From contig NZ_JADFBX010000007.1 in assembly GCF_015223055.1 (NCBI RefSeq), positions 62,001 through 126,000 on the forward strand: DNA of 64,000 bases, given 5' to 3'. The DNA comes from Pedobacter sp. MC2016-24. Lineage in GTDB: Bacteria; Bacteroidota; Bacteroidia; Sphingobacteriales; Sphingobacteriaceae. The notes below the pieces were generated by a model. That model searched no databases, had not been told where the DNA came from, and saw only the letters and a list, made by a program, of their open reading frames with translations. Positions 9,135 through 17,593 of the stretch are shown here, piece after piece; position 1 is the first letter of the stretch, and each line of letters starts with the position of its first letter. A program made the translations under genes and the position numbers.

Positions 9135-10046
9135 ATGAATACATTAAGATATTTACTGGGCATCTTTGTTTTGCCTTTGATGGTAGCCTGCCAAAAAAAT
9201 GAGCCAGTGACACCGTCGTTCGATGTTAAAACTTCAAAACTGGAATACAATAAAGGGGACTCTGTGACTTTTTCCATTAATGGTTACGCTGATATCATTT
9301 CTTTTTATTCCGGTGAGCCCGGTAAGGAATATCGGTACAAGGACAGAATTGAATCTGCAGATGCTAAATTGAATTTGAACATCACGACACAGGTACTTTT
9401 TGGTGCCCAGGCAGATAACCTGCACCTGATGTACTCCACAGATTTCAACAATACTTACAGTACCGATGGGATCAAAGCGGCAACCTGGACGGATATCACA
9501 AATAGGTTTACTCTGTGTTCAGCTGCAGCAGGTGCTGTTGGTGTAGCCACAGTTTCTGGCGACGTGGATTTGTCTGATCTTCCGGTTTCTGGTAAGCCTA
9601 TTTATTTCGCATGGAAATGGATTGGTCAGGAAAGTACATCTGCGGCCTTGGGTGGTAGAACCTGGAGAATTACCGTGTTCAATTTATTCAATAAAACACC
9701 TGGGGGGAACGCCAGTATTGCATCCGTTACCTCGGCAGGTTGGTTAGCTGTTGATGTATTGAATACTGCAAATAAATGGACGATTCAAACGACAACGCCA
9801 TTTTTATTCTTTGCTCCGGCAAGTACTTTATTGCCATCGGAAGACTGGGCAATAAGCAGGGCCTTGTTTCCAACGGCCGTAACGCCTGATGCAGGTACAG
9901 GTATTAAAGGGTATCTGGACAAAGTGAAGGATTTTAAATATGCATTTAACTCACCTGGTGTTTATACGGTAACTTTTATCGCCAAGAATACCAATAACCT
10001 GGGCTTAAAAGAAATTGTGAAGGAATTTACGATTACGGTTAAATAA
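9135..10046 (+). CDS. DUF5017-like surface lipoprotein
   Basis: This 303-residue lipoprotein has a signal ending L-M-V-A-C (Cys19). The first domain reads F-D-V-K-T, then Y-N-K-G-D-S-V-T-F, then a stretch with S-F-Y-S-G-E-P-G-K-E-Y. I recognise this as DUF5017, a Bacteroidota family usually encoded right after SusD and thought to be an accessory glycan-binding surface protein. The last third looks like a beta-sandwich (S-P-G-V-Y-T-V-T-F). I chose the ATG at 9135 because it begins the lipoprotein signal; the frame extends upstream to 9099 over the SusD stop. The position, 36 bp after susD and 15 bp before a hydrolase gene, supports a surface-glycan-binding role. No catalytic motif is visible. 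Confidence 0.7.
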   Translation: MNTLRYLLGIFVLPLMVACQKNEPVTPSFDVKTSKLEYNKGDSVTFSINGYADIISFYSGEPGKEYRYKDRIESADAKLNLNITTQVLFGAQADNLHLMYSTDFNNTYSTDGIKAATWTDITNRFTLCSAAAGAVGVATVSGDVDLSDLPVSGKPIYFAWKWIGQESTSAALGGRTWRITVFNLFNKTPGGNASIASVTSAGWLAVDVLNTANKWTIQTTTPFLFFAPASTLLPSEDWAISRALFPTAVTPDAGTGIKGYLDKVKDFKYAFNSPGVYTVTFIAKNTNNLGLKEIVKEFTITVK

Positions 10047-10061
10047 GCAATATACCTACAA

Positions 10062-11360
10062 ATGAAACTATATCTCAAATTGACTTTTATCTGCGTTTTC
10101 ATCGGTCTTAGCGGACTGTTGAAAGCGCAGCAGAAGAATCTTTTATATTTCGATGCAACGGCCAATTACAAGCGCTTTGCGGATAAAGATTCTATCGTTT
10201 ACTATCTGCAGAAATCGAAACAAGCTGGTGTTACCGATGTGATCATCGATGTAAAGCCAATTTCTGGAGAGGTATTGTATCCCAGTAAGATCGCACCTGT
10301 AATGAAAGAATGGCGGGGGTACACCAAAAAAGGTGGTTTTGACATGTTGGAAACCTTTATTGCCGAAGGACACAAGCTGGGTCTTACTGTACACGCTACG
10401 ATTAATATTTTTAGTGGTGGTCATAATGAATTTAAAAGAGGGATTGTTTTTAGCGATAAAAAGAAACGCGGTTGGCAGTCGTTAAATTATACTGCTGCTG
10501 GATTAGTACCCATTACAAAAATTAAAAATAAATGGTCTGCAATGGTCAATCCGGCCAATAAGGAAGTACAGGATTATGAGTTGTCTGTGATGTTGGAACT
10601 TGCAGCCATGTATCCGAAACTGGATGGGATCATTTTAGACCGTGTGCGTTACGACAGTATAGAAGCTGATTTTTCGCCATTGTCTCAACAACTTTTTGAA
10701 AAATATATAGGTGTTAAAGTCCATAATTTTCCTGCTGACATTTACACTTATGATGCCGATAAAAAGCGGATTCCAGGTGTACATTACAAAAAATGGATAG
10801 CGTGGCGTGCAAAGGTAATCCACGACTTTTTTTATACCGCTAAAGCGGCGTTAAAAAAGAGTCAGCCGCAAATTAAATTTGGCGATTATACCGGTTCCTG
10901 GTATCCAACTTATTACGAAGTTGGCGTGAATTGGGCTAGTAAGGATTATGATCCGGCAGCAACATTTGATTGGGCAACTCCAGAATATAAAAATTATGGC
11001 TATGCAGAAGCACTTGATTTGTATACCACCGGAAGTTATTATTATGAAGTAAATAAATCCGAAGCCCAACATATTGATCTGAGTAAAGTGAGCAGGATAG
11101 AGGCGGGGCAGGGAAAGGGAAAAGACGATTGGTATACTGTGGAAGGTTCGGCTGAAATGGCCATGAAAATTACAAAGGGTAAAGTGCCGGTTTACGCAGG
11201 TATCTATGTAGAGCAATACAAAAAAGATGAAGCCCAGTTTGTCAAAGCATTGAAAATGTGTCGTAAGAAATCTGATGGGGTGATGGTTTTTGATATTGTA
11301 CATGTCATCGAAAAGAACTGGTGGGAGAGCTTGAAACGAGGTTTAACAGAAGCACTGTAG
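10062..11360 (+). CDS. exported GHL10-type (alpha-amylase-like) glycoside hydrolase
   Basis: A signal peptide (residues 1-23, ending in K-A-Q) precedes a TIM-barrel protein of the glycosyl-hydrolase-like 10 / alpha-amylase-like superfamily. Visible landmarks are V-T-D-V-I-I-D-V-K-P-I-S-G-E near residue 58, H-K-L-G-L-T-V-H-A-T-I-N near 105, and L-D-G-I-I-L-D-R-V-R-Y-D near 187, which carries the barrel Asp and Arg typical of the clan. The 432-residue length is normal. Specificity cannot be read from the sequence; relatives act on alpha-linked or amino-sugar polymers. It is co-directional and tightly packed: 15 bp from the DUF5017 gene and 5 bp from the membrane-protein gene downstream. Confidence 0.8.
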   Translation: MKLYLKLTFICVFIGLSGLLKAQQKNLLYFDATANYKRFADKDSIVYYLQKSKQAGVTDVIIDVKPISGEVLYPSKIAPVMKEWRGYTKKGGFDMLETFIAEGHKLGLTVHATINIFSGGHNEFKRGIVFSDKKKRGWQSLNYTAAGLVPITKIKNKWSAMVNPANKEVQDYELSVMLELAAMYPKLDGIILDRVRYDSIEADFSPLSQQLFEKYIGVKVHNFPADIYTYDADKKRIPGVHYKKWIAWRAKVIHDFFYTAKAALKKSQPQIKFGDYTGSWYPTYYEVGVNWASKDYDPAATFDWATPEYKNYGYAEALDLYTTGSYYYEVNKSEAQHIDLSKVSRIEAGQGKGKDDWYTVEGSAEMAMKITKGKVPVYAGIYVEQYKKDEAQFVKALKMCRKKSDGVMVFDIVHVIEKNWWESLKRGLTEAL

Positions 11361-11365
11361 TCTTT

Positions 11366-12760
11366 ATGAAAAAGAGAGAACAAGCTTTAGATGCATTGAG
11401 GGGATTGGCGATATTGCTGATGGTATTGTCTAGCAGTGTTTCCTTTGGTATTTTACCCGCCTGGATGTACCATGCCCAGGTGCCGCCGCCATACCATGTT
11501 TTTAAACCGGAACTTCCGGGAATCACCTGGGTAGATTTGGTTTTTCCATTCTTCCTCTTTACTATGGGGGCTGCTATTCCTTTGGCATTACAAAAAAAGC
11601 TGACTGCACAACCTGTCTACAAAACAGTGGGGCAGATTATCCAGCGTTATTTGCTATTGGTCGTGTTTGCATTATTTACTTTTTATGCACGTGCCTGGGT
11701 AATGAGTGGAACGCCGGGTTGGAAAGAATATTTTTTATCTATCGGATGTTTCTTTGTGTTGTTCCTGATGTATGCCCGTTTCAGCGGACTCAAAAATATT
11801 AAAATGGCAGTGACGGTTAAAATTATTGGTTTCGCTTTGGCAGGGGCGTTTTTGATCTGGTATCCTTTTAAAAACGGGTTTAGTCTGGCCTCCAGTGACA
11901 TCATCATCATTGTGCTGGCCAATATGGCTTTTTTCGGAACATTAATCTGGTGGTTTACCCGGAATCAACCTTTACTCAGGATCGGCATCTTACCTGTATT
12001 GATGGCCATATTGCTGACATCAAAAGATGCGGGAAGCTGGAATAGCGTGCTTTTTAACTGGTCGCCGGCCCCCTGGATGTATAAACTATATTACCTGAAG
12101 TACTTATTTATCGTATTACCTGGAACATTTGCAGGTGAGTGGCTCCTCAACAGAACTGCTGTGCCGATACAGGATGTATTGACAGGAACTAAAACAAAAC
12201 TGCTTTGCATTGCTGGTTTATGTATGTTTTTGCTGATCAGTAATGTAGTTTGTCTGTATATGCGTTGGCTGGCTCCAAACCTATTCTTAACTGTGGCGGT
12301 TTCGTTGTTGTTATTACAATTACAAAAGAAAATGCCTGAGGGAGCTGACAAAACCTTATTTTCAAAATTTGTCAATACCGGTGTTTATCTGTTGGTTTTG
12401 GGCCTGTTTTTCGAGGCATTTGAAGGCGGGATTAAAAAGGACATCTCTACCTTTAGTTATTACTTTGTAAGCACCGGGCTGGCTTTTTTAGTGCTGCTGT
12501 CATTGAATATTTTCGAACGACTGGGGTATTTTTCAGCCACGATTACGTTCCTTGGTAATCAGGGTAAAAACCCCATGGTAGCTTATACAGCCGGAAACTT
12601 ATTCCTTATTCCTTTACTGAAACTTACGGGAACAGAAGCTTATTTGGATAAATTGGCCAATTTACCAACTGGTGGTTTTTTACGGGGACTGGTTTTTACA
12701 GGTATCGTCTCCATAATCACCTTATGCTGTACACGCGCCAGAATGTTCTGGAAAACTTAA
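11366..12760 (+). CDS. DUF5009 / NagX-like multi-pass membrane acyltransferase
   Basis: This is a polytopic inner-membrane protein with about ten to twelve hydrophobic helices. The N-terminus (A-L-D-A-L-R-G-L-A-I-L-L-M-V) and W-V-D-L-V-F-P-F-F-L-F-T-M-G-A-A are hallmarks of the DUF5009 / heparan-alpha-glucosaminide N-acetyltransferase-like group. Members named NagX occur in N-acetylglucosamine utilisation operons. The human relative acetylates terminal glucosamine across the lysosomal membrane; whether the bacterial proteins acetylate or transport sugars is unsettled. I chose the ATG at 11366, five bases after the upstream stop, because it directly precedes the conserved K-R-E-Q-A-L-D-A-L-R. 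The open frame extends upstream into the previous gene. Its presence supports an amino-sugar substrate for this operon. Confidence 0.8.
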   Translation: MKKREQALDALRGLAILLMVLSSSVSFGILPAWMYHAQVPPPYHVFKPELPGITWVDLVFPFFLFTMGAAIPLALQKKLTAQPVYKTVGQIIQRYLLLVVFALFTFYARAWVMSGTPGWKEYFLSIGCFFVLFLMYARFSGLKNIKMAVTVKIIGFALAGAFLIWYPFKNGFSLASSDIIIIVLANMAFFGTLIWWFTRNQPLLRIGILPVLMAILLTSKDAGSWNSVLFNWSPAPWMYKLYYLKYLFIVLPGTFAGEWLLNRTAVPIQDVLTGTKTKLLCIAGLCMFLLISNVVCLYMRWLAPNLFLTVAVSLLLLQLQKKMPEGADKTLFSKFVNTGVYLLVLGLFFEAFEGGIKKDISTFSYYFVSTGLAFLVLLSLNIFERLGYFSATITFLGNQGKNPMVAYTAGNLFLIPLLKLTGTEAYLDKLANLPTGGFLRGLVFTGIVSIITLCCTRARMFWKT

Positions 12761-12796
12761 GTCTTCCATCTAAACTCATTTTAAAACAAATTCACT

Positions 12797-14083
12797 GTGT
12801 CAAAACTAAAAAATATAAGCCCGATTTACTGGATTCCAACCACCTGGTTCGCTATGGGCTTGCCTTTTGTGGCCTTGTCGGGCGCAAGTTCCATCATGTA
12901 TAAAAACATGGGCATCTCGGATACGCAGATTGCCTTCTGGACTTCTCTGATTATGTTTCCCTGGACCATCAAACCATTATGGGGGCCATTTTTAGAAATG
13001 TATAAAACGAGAAAGTTTTTTGTTTATACCACCCAGATTTTTACTGGCGTATTGTTTGGTCTATTGGCTTTGACCTTGCAGATGGACCATTTCTTTAGTT
13101 TTTCAATTGCCATTTTAACCATCATTGCCATTAGTGGTTCTACCCATGATACTGCTGCAGACGGTGTATACTTAAACGAATTGACGCCGAAGTTACAGGC
13201 GAAATTTGTGGGCTGGCAGGGTGCGTTTTATAACATTGCCAAGGTTTTTTCCGGCGGTGTCCTGGTTTATTTTGCCGGACAACTGGAAAAGGAAATCGGG
13301 ATAAAAAATGCCTGGATGATTGTCATGTTTGCCTACGGTATTATTATGATCTTACTTGGGTTATACAACATGCGTGTTTTACCTGCAGGTGAAGAAACCC
13401 AAAAGGTAAGTTCTGTTAAAGCAGGTTTTGTCACCTTAAAAGATGTGATTATCACTTTTTTCCAGAAGAAAAACATTTGGTTTAGCTTGTGTTTTATCGT
13501 GTTTTACCGGTTTGCAGAAGGACAGGCCATTAAAATTGTCCCTTTATTTTTTAAAGCTTCCAGAGCGAGTGGGGGATTGGGTTTAAGCACCTCCGAAATT
13601 GGTTTGCTTTACGGTGTTTTTGGATCGGTCGCATTCGTATTGGGTTCTATTGTTGCCGGATATTATGTGTCCAATAAAGGTTTAACCAAAAGAACCCTGC
13701 TGATCTTGTGCGCATTTTTTAACCTTCCATTTGCCGCTTATGCTTTTTTGGCTGTAACCATGCCACATGATTTGTACATCATTGCCTCGGCTGTAGCCAT
13801 TGAATATTTTGGTTACGGCTATGGGTTTGTAGGCCTGATCCTGTTCATGATGCAAAATATTGCCCCTGGTAAATACAAAATGGCCCATTATGCTTTTGGT
13901 AGTGGTTTGATGAACCTGGGTTTTATGATCCCGTCAATGATTAGTGGTTTGCTGAGTGACTACCTTGGCTATAAGGAGTTTTTTATTTGGGTGTTGATCG
14001 CCACAATTCCTGCCTTTATAGTGACCTGGCTGGTTCCATTGATGCCGGTAACTGAAGAAAAAACTGAAGAAGTAACGTTGTAA
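12797..14083 (+). CDS. MFS transporter (AmpG/PucC-like)
   Basis: This is a 428-residue major facilitator superfamily protein with about twelve hydrophobic segments. It resembles the AmpG-like subgroup found in Bacteroidota PULs: I-P-T-T-W-F-A-M-G-L-P-F at the start, then W-T-I-K-P-L-W-G-P near residue 55 and a D-T-A-A-D-G-V-Y loop near 118. It probably moves a sugar or small oligosaccharide from periplasm to cytoplasm. The start is a GTG at 12797, the first start in frame before the first helix. The gap to the DUF5009 gene is 36 bp and to the first SGNH gene 31 bp. AmpG carries GlcNAc-anhydro-muropeptides, which would suit a HexNAc theme, but this protein is too distant to assign a substrate. 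Confidence 0.8.
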   Translation: MSKLKNISPIYWIPTTWFAMGLPFVALSGASSIMYKNMGISDTQIAFWTSLIMFPWTIKPLWGPFLEMYKTRKFFVYTTQIFTGVLFGLLALTLQMDHFFSFSIAILTIIAISGSTHDTAADGVYLNELTPKLQAKFVGWQGAFYNIAKVFSGGVLVYFAGQLEKEIGIKNAWMIVMFAYGIIMILLGLYNMRVLPAGEETQKVSSVKAGFVTLKDVIITFFQKKNIWFSLCFIVFYRFAEGQAIKIVPLFFKASRASGGLGLSTSEIGLLYGVFGSVAFVLGSIVAGYYVSNKGLTKRTLLILCAFFNLPFAAYAFLAVTMPHDLYIIASAVAIEYFGYGYGFVGLILFMMQNIAPGKYKMAHYAFGSGLMNLGFMIPSMISGLLSDYLGYKEFFIWVLIATIPAFIVTWLVPLMPVTEEKTEEVTL

Positions 14084-14114
14084 TCGTTGTATCATGCTGA
14101 TAAACAAGTTTAAG

Positions 14115-14795
14115 ATGAACAGATTGTTTTTTACCGGGCTATTATTTCTTGGATTCCCTTGTATTGCGAATGCCCAGGACACGCTTGCGATAGACAGTAG
14201 CTATGCCAATGGGCATTACCTGCAGCGGCTTGATTTTTTCAAGAAAATGCCCAATCAGAAGAAAGAAATCGCTTTTGTAGGTAACAGCATTACCGAAGGG
14301 GGGAAGTGGCAGGAATTAATCCCCAACAAACACGTCGTTAACAGGGGAATTAGTGGTGATGTTACTTACGGTATTCTGGCGCGTTTAGACGAAGTATTGG
14401 CTTCGAAACCGCTTAAGATCTTTCTGTTGTGTGGCATTAATGACATGAAAAGAGGAACGCCCAATGAGGTAATCCTGGCCAATTACCTGCGTATGATTAA
14501 ACAGATCAAAGCCGAGTCGCCTGCAACACAGATTTATTTTCAGAGTGTATTGCCAGTGAATATTGCAATGCTGCCTAAATCCTATGAAAAGCTTTCTAAT
14601 GCAAAAATATCTGCCTTAAATGAAGGTTTAAACGCACTTTGTAAAGCTTACGGGCTACATTATGTAAATCTACACGCCGTTTTCGCTGATGGAAATGGTG
14701 AATTAAAAAAAGAGTTGAGCATTGATGGATTACATCTTAAATCTGCAGCATATATCATTTGGGCAGCTCATTTAAAGAAAGAACATTTATTATGA
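14115..14795 (+). CDS. exported SGNH/GDSL hydrolase 1
   Basis: This is a secreted esterase-like protein of the SGNH family. The signal peptide ends in A-N-A-Q. Block I is V-G-N-S-I-T-E-G with the nucleophile Ser, block II has the Gly of N-R-G-I-S-G-D, block III is C-G-I-N-D-M-K with Asn, and block V is D-G-L-H-L with the Asp and His. All four catalytic positions are present. Such enzymes in PULs usually remove acetyl or other acyl groups from sugars. I chose the ATG at 14115 because it starts the signal peptide. The gene overlaps its downstream paralogue by 4 bp (ATGA), which implies translational coupling. It is clearly similar to the next gene over its full length, so the pair arose by tandem duplication. 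Confidence 0.87.
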   Translation: MNRLFFTGLLFLGFPCIANAQDTLAIDSSYANGHYLQRLDFFKKMPNQKKEIAFVGNSITEGGKWQELIPNKHVVNRGISGDVTYGILARLDEVLASKPLKIFLLCGINDMKRGTPNEVILANYLRMIKQIKAESPATQIYFQSVLPVNIAMLPKSYEKLSNAKISALNEGLNALCKAYGLHYVNLHAVFADGNGELKKELSIDGLHLKSAAYIIWAAHLKKEHLL

Positions 14796-15490
14796 TAAAA
14801 GAGCTAACCTACAGCAGCTTCATGATAGGCGTCGCGCTCATGTGCGCGGCGAGCGTTAAAGCGCAGCAAACCGTAAAAATTGATAGCAATTATGCCAATA
14901 GCTATTATCAGCAAAGGGTTGAATATTTTAACCAGATGTCCATTCCAAAAAATGCCATCATCTTTCTGGGAAACAGCATTACAGAACGGGGGGAATGGCA
15001 GGAAATTTTATCAGGTTCTCCTTATCCAATCATCAACAGGGGAGTTGGTGGTGACAATTCCTTCGGTATTTTAGCCAGGATGGACCGCATTCTTAAGGCA
15101 AAGCCACATTCCATTTTTTTAATGGACGGCATTAATGATTTGTTCAGGAAATTACCAAATGAGGTGAGTGTCAATAATTATAGACGAATTGTCCGGTTGA
15201 TTAAGCTAAAATCACCGAAAACAAAGATTTACATAGAAAGTGCCTTACCCATTAATGAAGAAATGACCAAAGAGCCTTATACTAAGGGGCGCAATAAATT
15301 GGTTCCATTGCTCAATGAAAAGATTAAAGCAATGGCGCTCGAAGAACAAATTACTTATATAAACATATGCCCGGTTTTTCAGGACGAAGCTGGTAATTTA
15401 AAAAAAGAGATTACACCTGACGGTGTGCATCTTAAAGCCAGCGCCTATATGGATTGGGTAGCCTATTTAAAAGCACAAAAATACTTATGA
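14792..15490 (+). CDS. exported SGNH/GDSL hydrolase 2 (tandem paralogue)
   Basis: This is the second copy of the tandem SGNH pair. The signal peptide ends in V-K-A-Q. Catalytic blocks are L-G-N-S-I-T-E-R, N-R-G-V-G-G-D, D-G-I-N-D-L and D-G-V-H-L, so Ser, Gly, Asn and the Asp/His dyad are kept. The body is collinear with the first copy from the S-x-Y-A-N segment after the signal to the C-terminal V-A-Y-L-K, with many substitutions, so the two may differ in specificity. The start at 14792 overlaps the previous stop (ATGA). The next gene again overlaps by 4 bp at 15487. Loss of an acyl decoration before import or cleavage is the likely role. Confidence 0.87.
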   Translation: MIKELTYSSFMIGVALMCAASVKAQQTVKIDSNYANSYYQQRVEYFNQMSIPKNAIIFLGNSITERGEWQEILSGSPYPIINRGVGGDNSFGILARMDRILKAKPHSIFLMDGINDLFRKLPNEVSVNNYRRIVRLIKLKSPKTKIYIESALPINEEMTKEPYTKGRNKLVPLLNEKIKAMALEEQITYINICPVFQDEAGNLKKEITPDGVHLKASAYMDWVAYLKAQKYL

Positions 15491-16425
15491 AGATCACAGG
15501 AACATTTATAGACGAGATTTCTCATGATATTCCGCATCAAAACTGGGGCCGGATGGAATGGGACAGGGATTTTGCCCACATGAAGTCGGTGGGTATCGAT
15601 ACCGTCATCCTGATCAGGAGCGGATACCGCCGTTTCATTACTTATCCTTCAACTTACCTTAAAGATACTTTTGGTTGTTACCATCCCCCTGTTGATTTGG
15701 TGGAGCTATTTCTGCAACTGGCCGATAAGTATCAGATGAAGTTTTATTTCGGTTTGTACGATAGCGGCAAATATTGGGATACCGGAAACCTGCAGCATGA
15801 AATTGATTCCAACCGTTATGTCATTGATGAGGTATGGAAGCAATATGGACATTATAAGAGCTTTGGCGGCTGGTACCTGAGCATGGAGATCAGTAGGCGT
15901 ACAAAAGGCGCTACAGAAGCATTCAGAACTCTGGGCTTGCAGTGTAAAGGGGTAAGTGACGGCTTGCCTACCCTGATTTCGCCCTGGATTGATGGTAAAA
16001 AAGCAGTCATGGCAGCTTCTGCTGATTTAACCAAGCAAGATGCAGTATCGCTTCAGGAACATGAAAAAGAATGGGGCGAAATATTTGAAGGAATTAGTGG
16101 TGCTGTTGATGCTGTAGCCTTTCAGGACGGGCATATTGACTATCATGAGCTGGATGATTTTTTTGCGGTAAACAAAAAGATCGCAGATCAGTATGGTTTG
16201 CAATGCTGGACCAATGCCGAGAGTTTTGACCGCGACATGCCGATTAAATTTTTACCCATAAAATTTGAAAAACTGAAGTTGAAATTAGATGCTGCACGCC
16301 GTGCCGGTTACGATAAGGCGATCACTTTTGAGTTTTCGCATTTTATGAGTCCGCAGTCTGCCTACACACAAGCCGGACATTTATTTAACAGATATAAAGA
16401 ATACCTACAAGGATTGACAATTTGA
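15487..16425 (+). CDS. DUF4434 TIM-barrel glycosidase-like protein
   Basis: The 312-residue protein has the features of DUF4434: I-T-G-T-F-I-D-E-I at the start, W-D-R-D-F-A-H-M-K-S-V-G-I-D-T-V-I-L-I near residue 40, and W-Y-L-S-M-E-I near residue 133. The family is predicted to form a glycoside-hydrolase-like TIM barrel. Acidic residues at strand ends (for example the Glu of S-M-E-I and the Asp of A-F-Q-D-G-H) are candidates for catalysis, but the reaction is unknown. No signal peptide is visible, so it probably works in the cytoplasm on an imported product. The ATG at 15487 overlaps the preceding stop by 4 bp and the epimerase gene begins 8 bp after its own stop, a tight arrangement that suggests coupled function. 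Confidence 0.75.
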   Translation: MKITGTFIDEISHDIPHQNWGRMEWDRDFAHMKSVGIDTVILIRSGYRRFITYPSTYLKDTFGCYHPPVDLVELFLQLADKYQMKFYFGLYDSGKYWDTGNLQHEIDSNRYVIDEVWKQYGHYKSFGGWYLSMEISRRTKGATEAFRTLGLQCKGVSDGLPTLISPWIDGKKAVMAASADLTKQDAVSLQEHEKEWGEIFEGISGAVDAVAFQDGHIDYHELDDFFAVNKKIADQYGLQCWTNAESFDRDMPIKFLPIKFEKLKLKLDAARRAGYDKAITFEFSHFMSPQSAYTQAGHLFNRYKEYLQGLTI

Positions 16426-16432
16426 GTGAGCG

Positions 16433-17593
16433 ATGATGAATTACAGTGAAATTTACGAGCAAGAGTTATTAGATAATGTGATGCCATTTTGGATGAAATA
16501 TTCCATAGATGAAGAGAATGGTGGTTATTTCAATTGTTTAGACCGTTTTGGAAATGTGTTTGATACCGATAAGTTTATGTGGTTGCAAGCCAGGGAAGTC
16601 TGGACTTTTGCTACTTTGTATCATGAACAGGAGCAGAAACCAGCATGGCTGGCTGCGGCTAAACACGGAGCTGATTTTTTAGAATCACATGGCCGGGATG
16701 AAGCCGGAAACTGGTACTTTTCATTGGATCAGTTTGGCAATCCACTGGTGCAGCCGTACAATATTTTTTCCGACTGCTTCGCCTGCATGGCATTTGCAGC
16801 ATTATACAAAGCAGATCCGCAACCAAAATACGCGGAAATTGCGAAAAGTACGTTCGATAATATTTTAAAAAGAAGAGCCAATCCGAAAGGAAAATACAAT
16901 AAGGCTTTTCCAGGTACAAGGGCACTGAAAAATTTCGCCTTGCCGATGATTTTAAGCAACCTTTCTTTAGAGATGGAGCATTTGTTGGATCAACAGGTGG
17001 TTGACGGACTGCTGAAAGATGTAATCCATGAAGTTATGGATGTTTTCTATCAGCAGGATACTGGGCTGATTCTTGAAAATGTAAATCTGGACGGTTCTTT
17101 TTCAGACTCGTTTGATGGGCGGTTGGTAAACCCGGGACATATCATTGAGGCCATGTGGTTCATGATGGATCTTGGTGTTCGTTTAAACGATAAAAGACTG
17201 ATTGAAAAAGCTACAGATATCGCCTTGAAAAGTTTGGATTATGGCTGGGACAAAGAGTTTGGCGGTATATTCTATTTCCTGGATATTAAAAATAAGCCGG
17301 TTCAACAATTGGAATGGGATCAGAAACTCTGGTGGGTGCACCTGGAGTCATTGGTGTGTATGGCGAAAGGCTATGCACTTACCGGAAGAACGGAGTGTAA
17401 AGACTGGTTTGAAAAATTACATGCGTACACCTGGTCCCATTTCCGCGATCCGGAGCATGGTGAATGGTTCGCTTATCTGAACAGAAGGGGAGAAGTCTTA
17501 TTGCCTTTAAAGGGAGGTAAATGGAAGTGTTGTTTTCATGTGCCAAGAGCCCTGTTCCAGATTGCTCAAACTATGAAACAGGTTGTTGCATGA
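16433..17593 (+). CDS. N-acylglucosamine 2-epimerase (AGE/RenBP type)
   Basis: This cytoplasmic (alpha/alpha)6-barrel epimerase of 386 residues interconverts 2-epimers, classically GlcNAc and ManNAc. It looks closer to RenBP-type GlcNAc 2-epimerases than to cellobiose 2-epimerases. The key stretches are N-P-G-H-I-I-E-A-M-W near residue 225, L-W-W-V-H-L-E-S near 300, and H-G-E-W-F-A-Y-L-N-R-R-G-E-V near 342. The last is followed by L-K-G-G-K-W-K-C-C-F-H-V-P-R. The His residues in G-H, V-H and F-H match the family's conserved catalytic histidines. The start is one of two adjacent ATGs (16433 or 16436). Position between DUF4434 and an exported protein, with 8 bp and a 4-bp overlap, makes it part of the operon. 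It would feed HexNAc to a kinase such as the ROK protein at 21202. Confidence 0.85.
   Translation: MMNYSEIYEQELLDNVMPFWMKYSIDEENGGYFNCLDRFGNVFDTDKFMWLQAREVWTFATLYHEQEQKPAWLAAAKHGADFLESHGRDEAGNWYFSLDQFGNPLVQPYNIFSDCFACMAFAALYKADPQPKYAEIAKSTFDNILKRRANPKGKYNKAFPGTRALKNFALPMILSNLSLEMEHLLDQQVVDGLLKDVIHEVMDVFYQQDTGLILENVNLDGSFSDSFDGRLVNPGHIIEAMWFMMDLGVRLNDKRLIEKATDIALKSLDYGWDKEFGGIFYFLDIKNKPVQQLEWDQKLWWVHLESLVCMAKGYALTGRTECKDWFEKLHAYTWSHFRDPEHGEWFAYLNRRGEVLLPLKGGKWKCCFHVPRALFQIAQTMKQVVA

Noticed and set aside
10851..11303. 150-codon minus-strand frame rich in Ile and Phe
   Set aside because: Opposite strand of the GHL10-type hydrolase; hydrophobic composition follows from the complementary A-rich codons.
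14759..14830. Frameshift or fusion of the two SGNH genes
   Set aside because: Each has its own signal peptide, full set of catalytic blocks and a 4-bp ATGA junction, so these are two intact genes.
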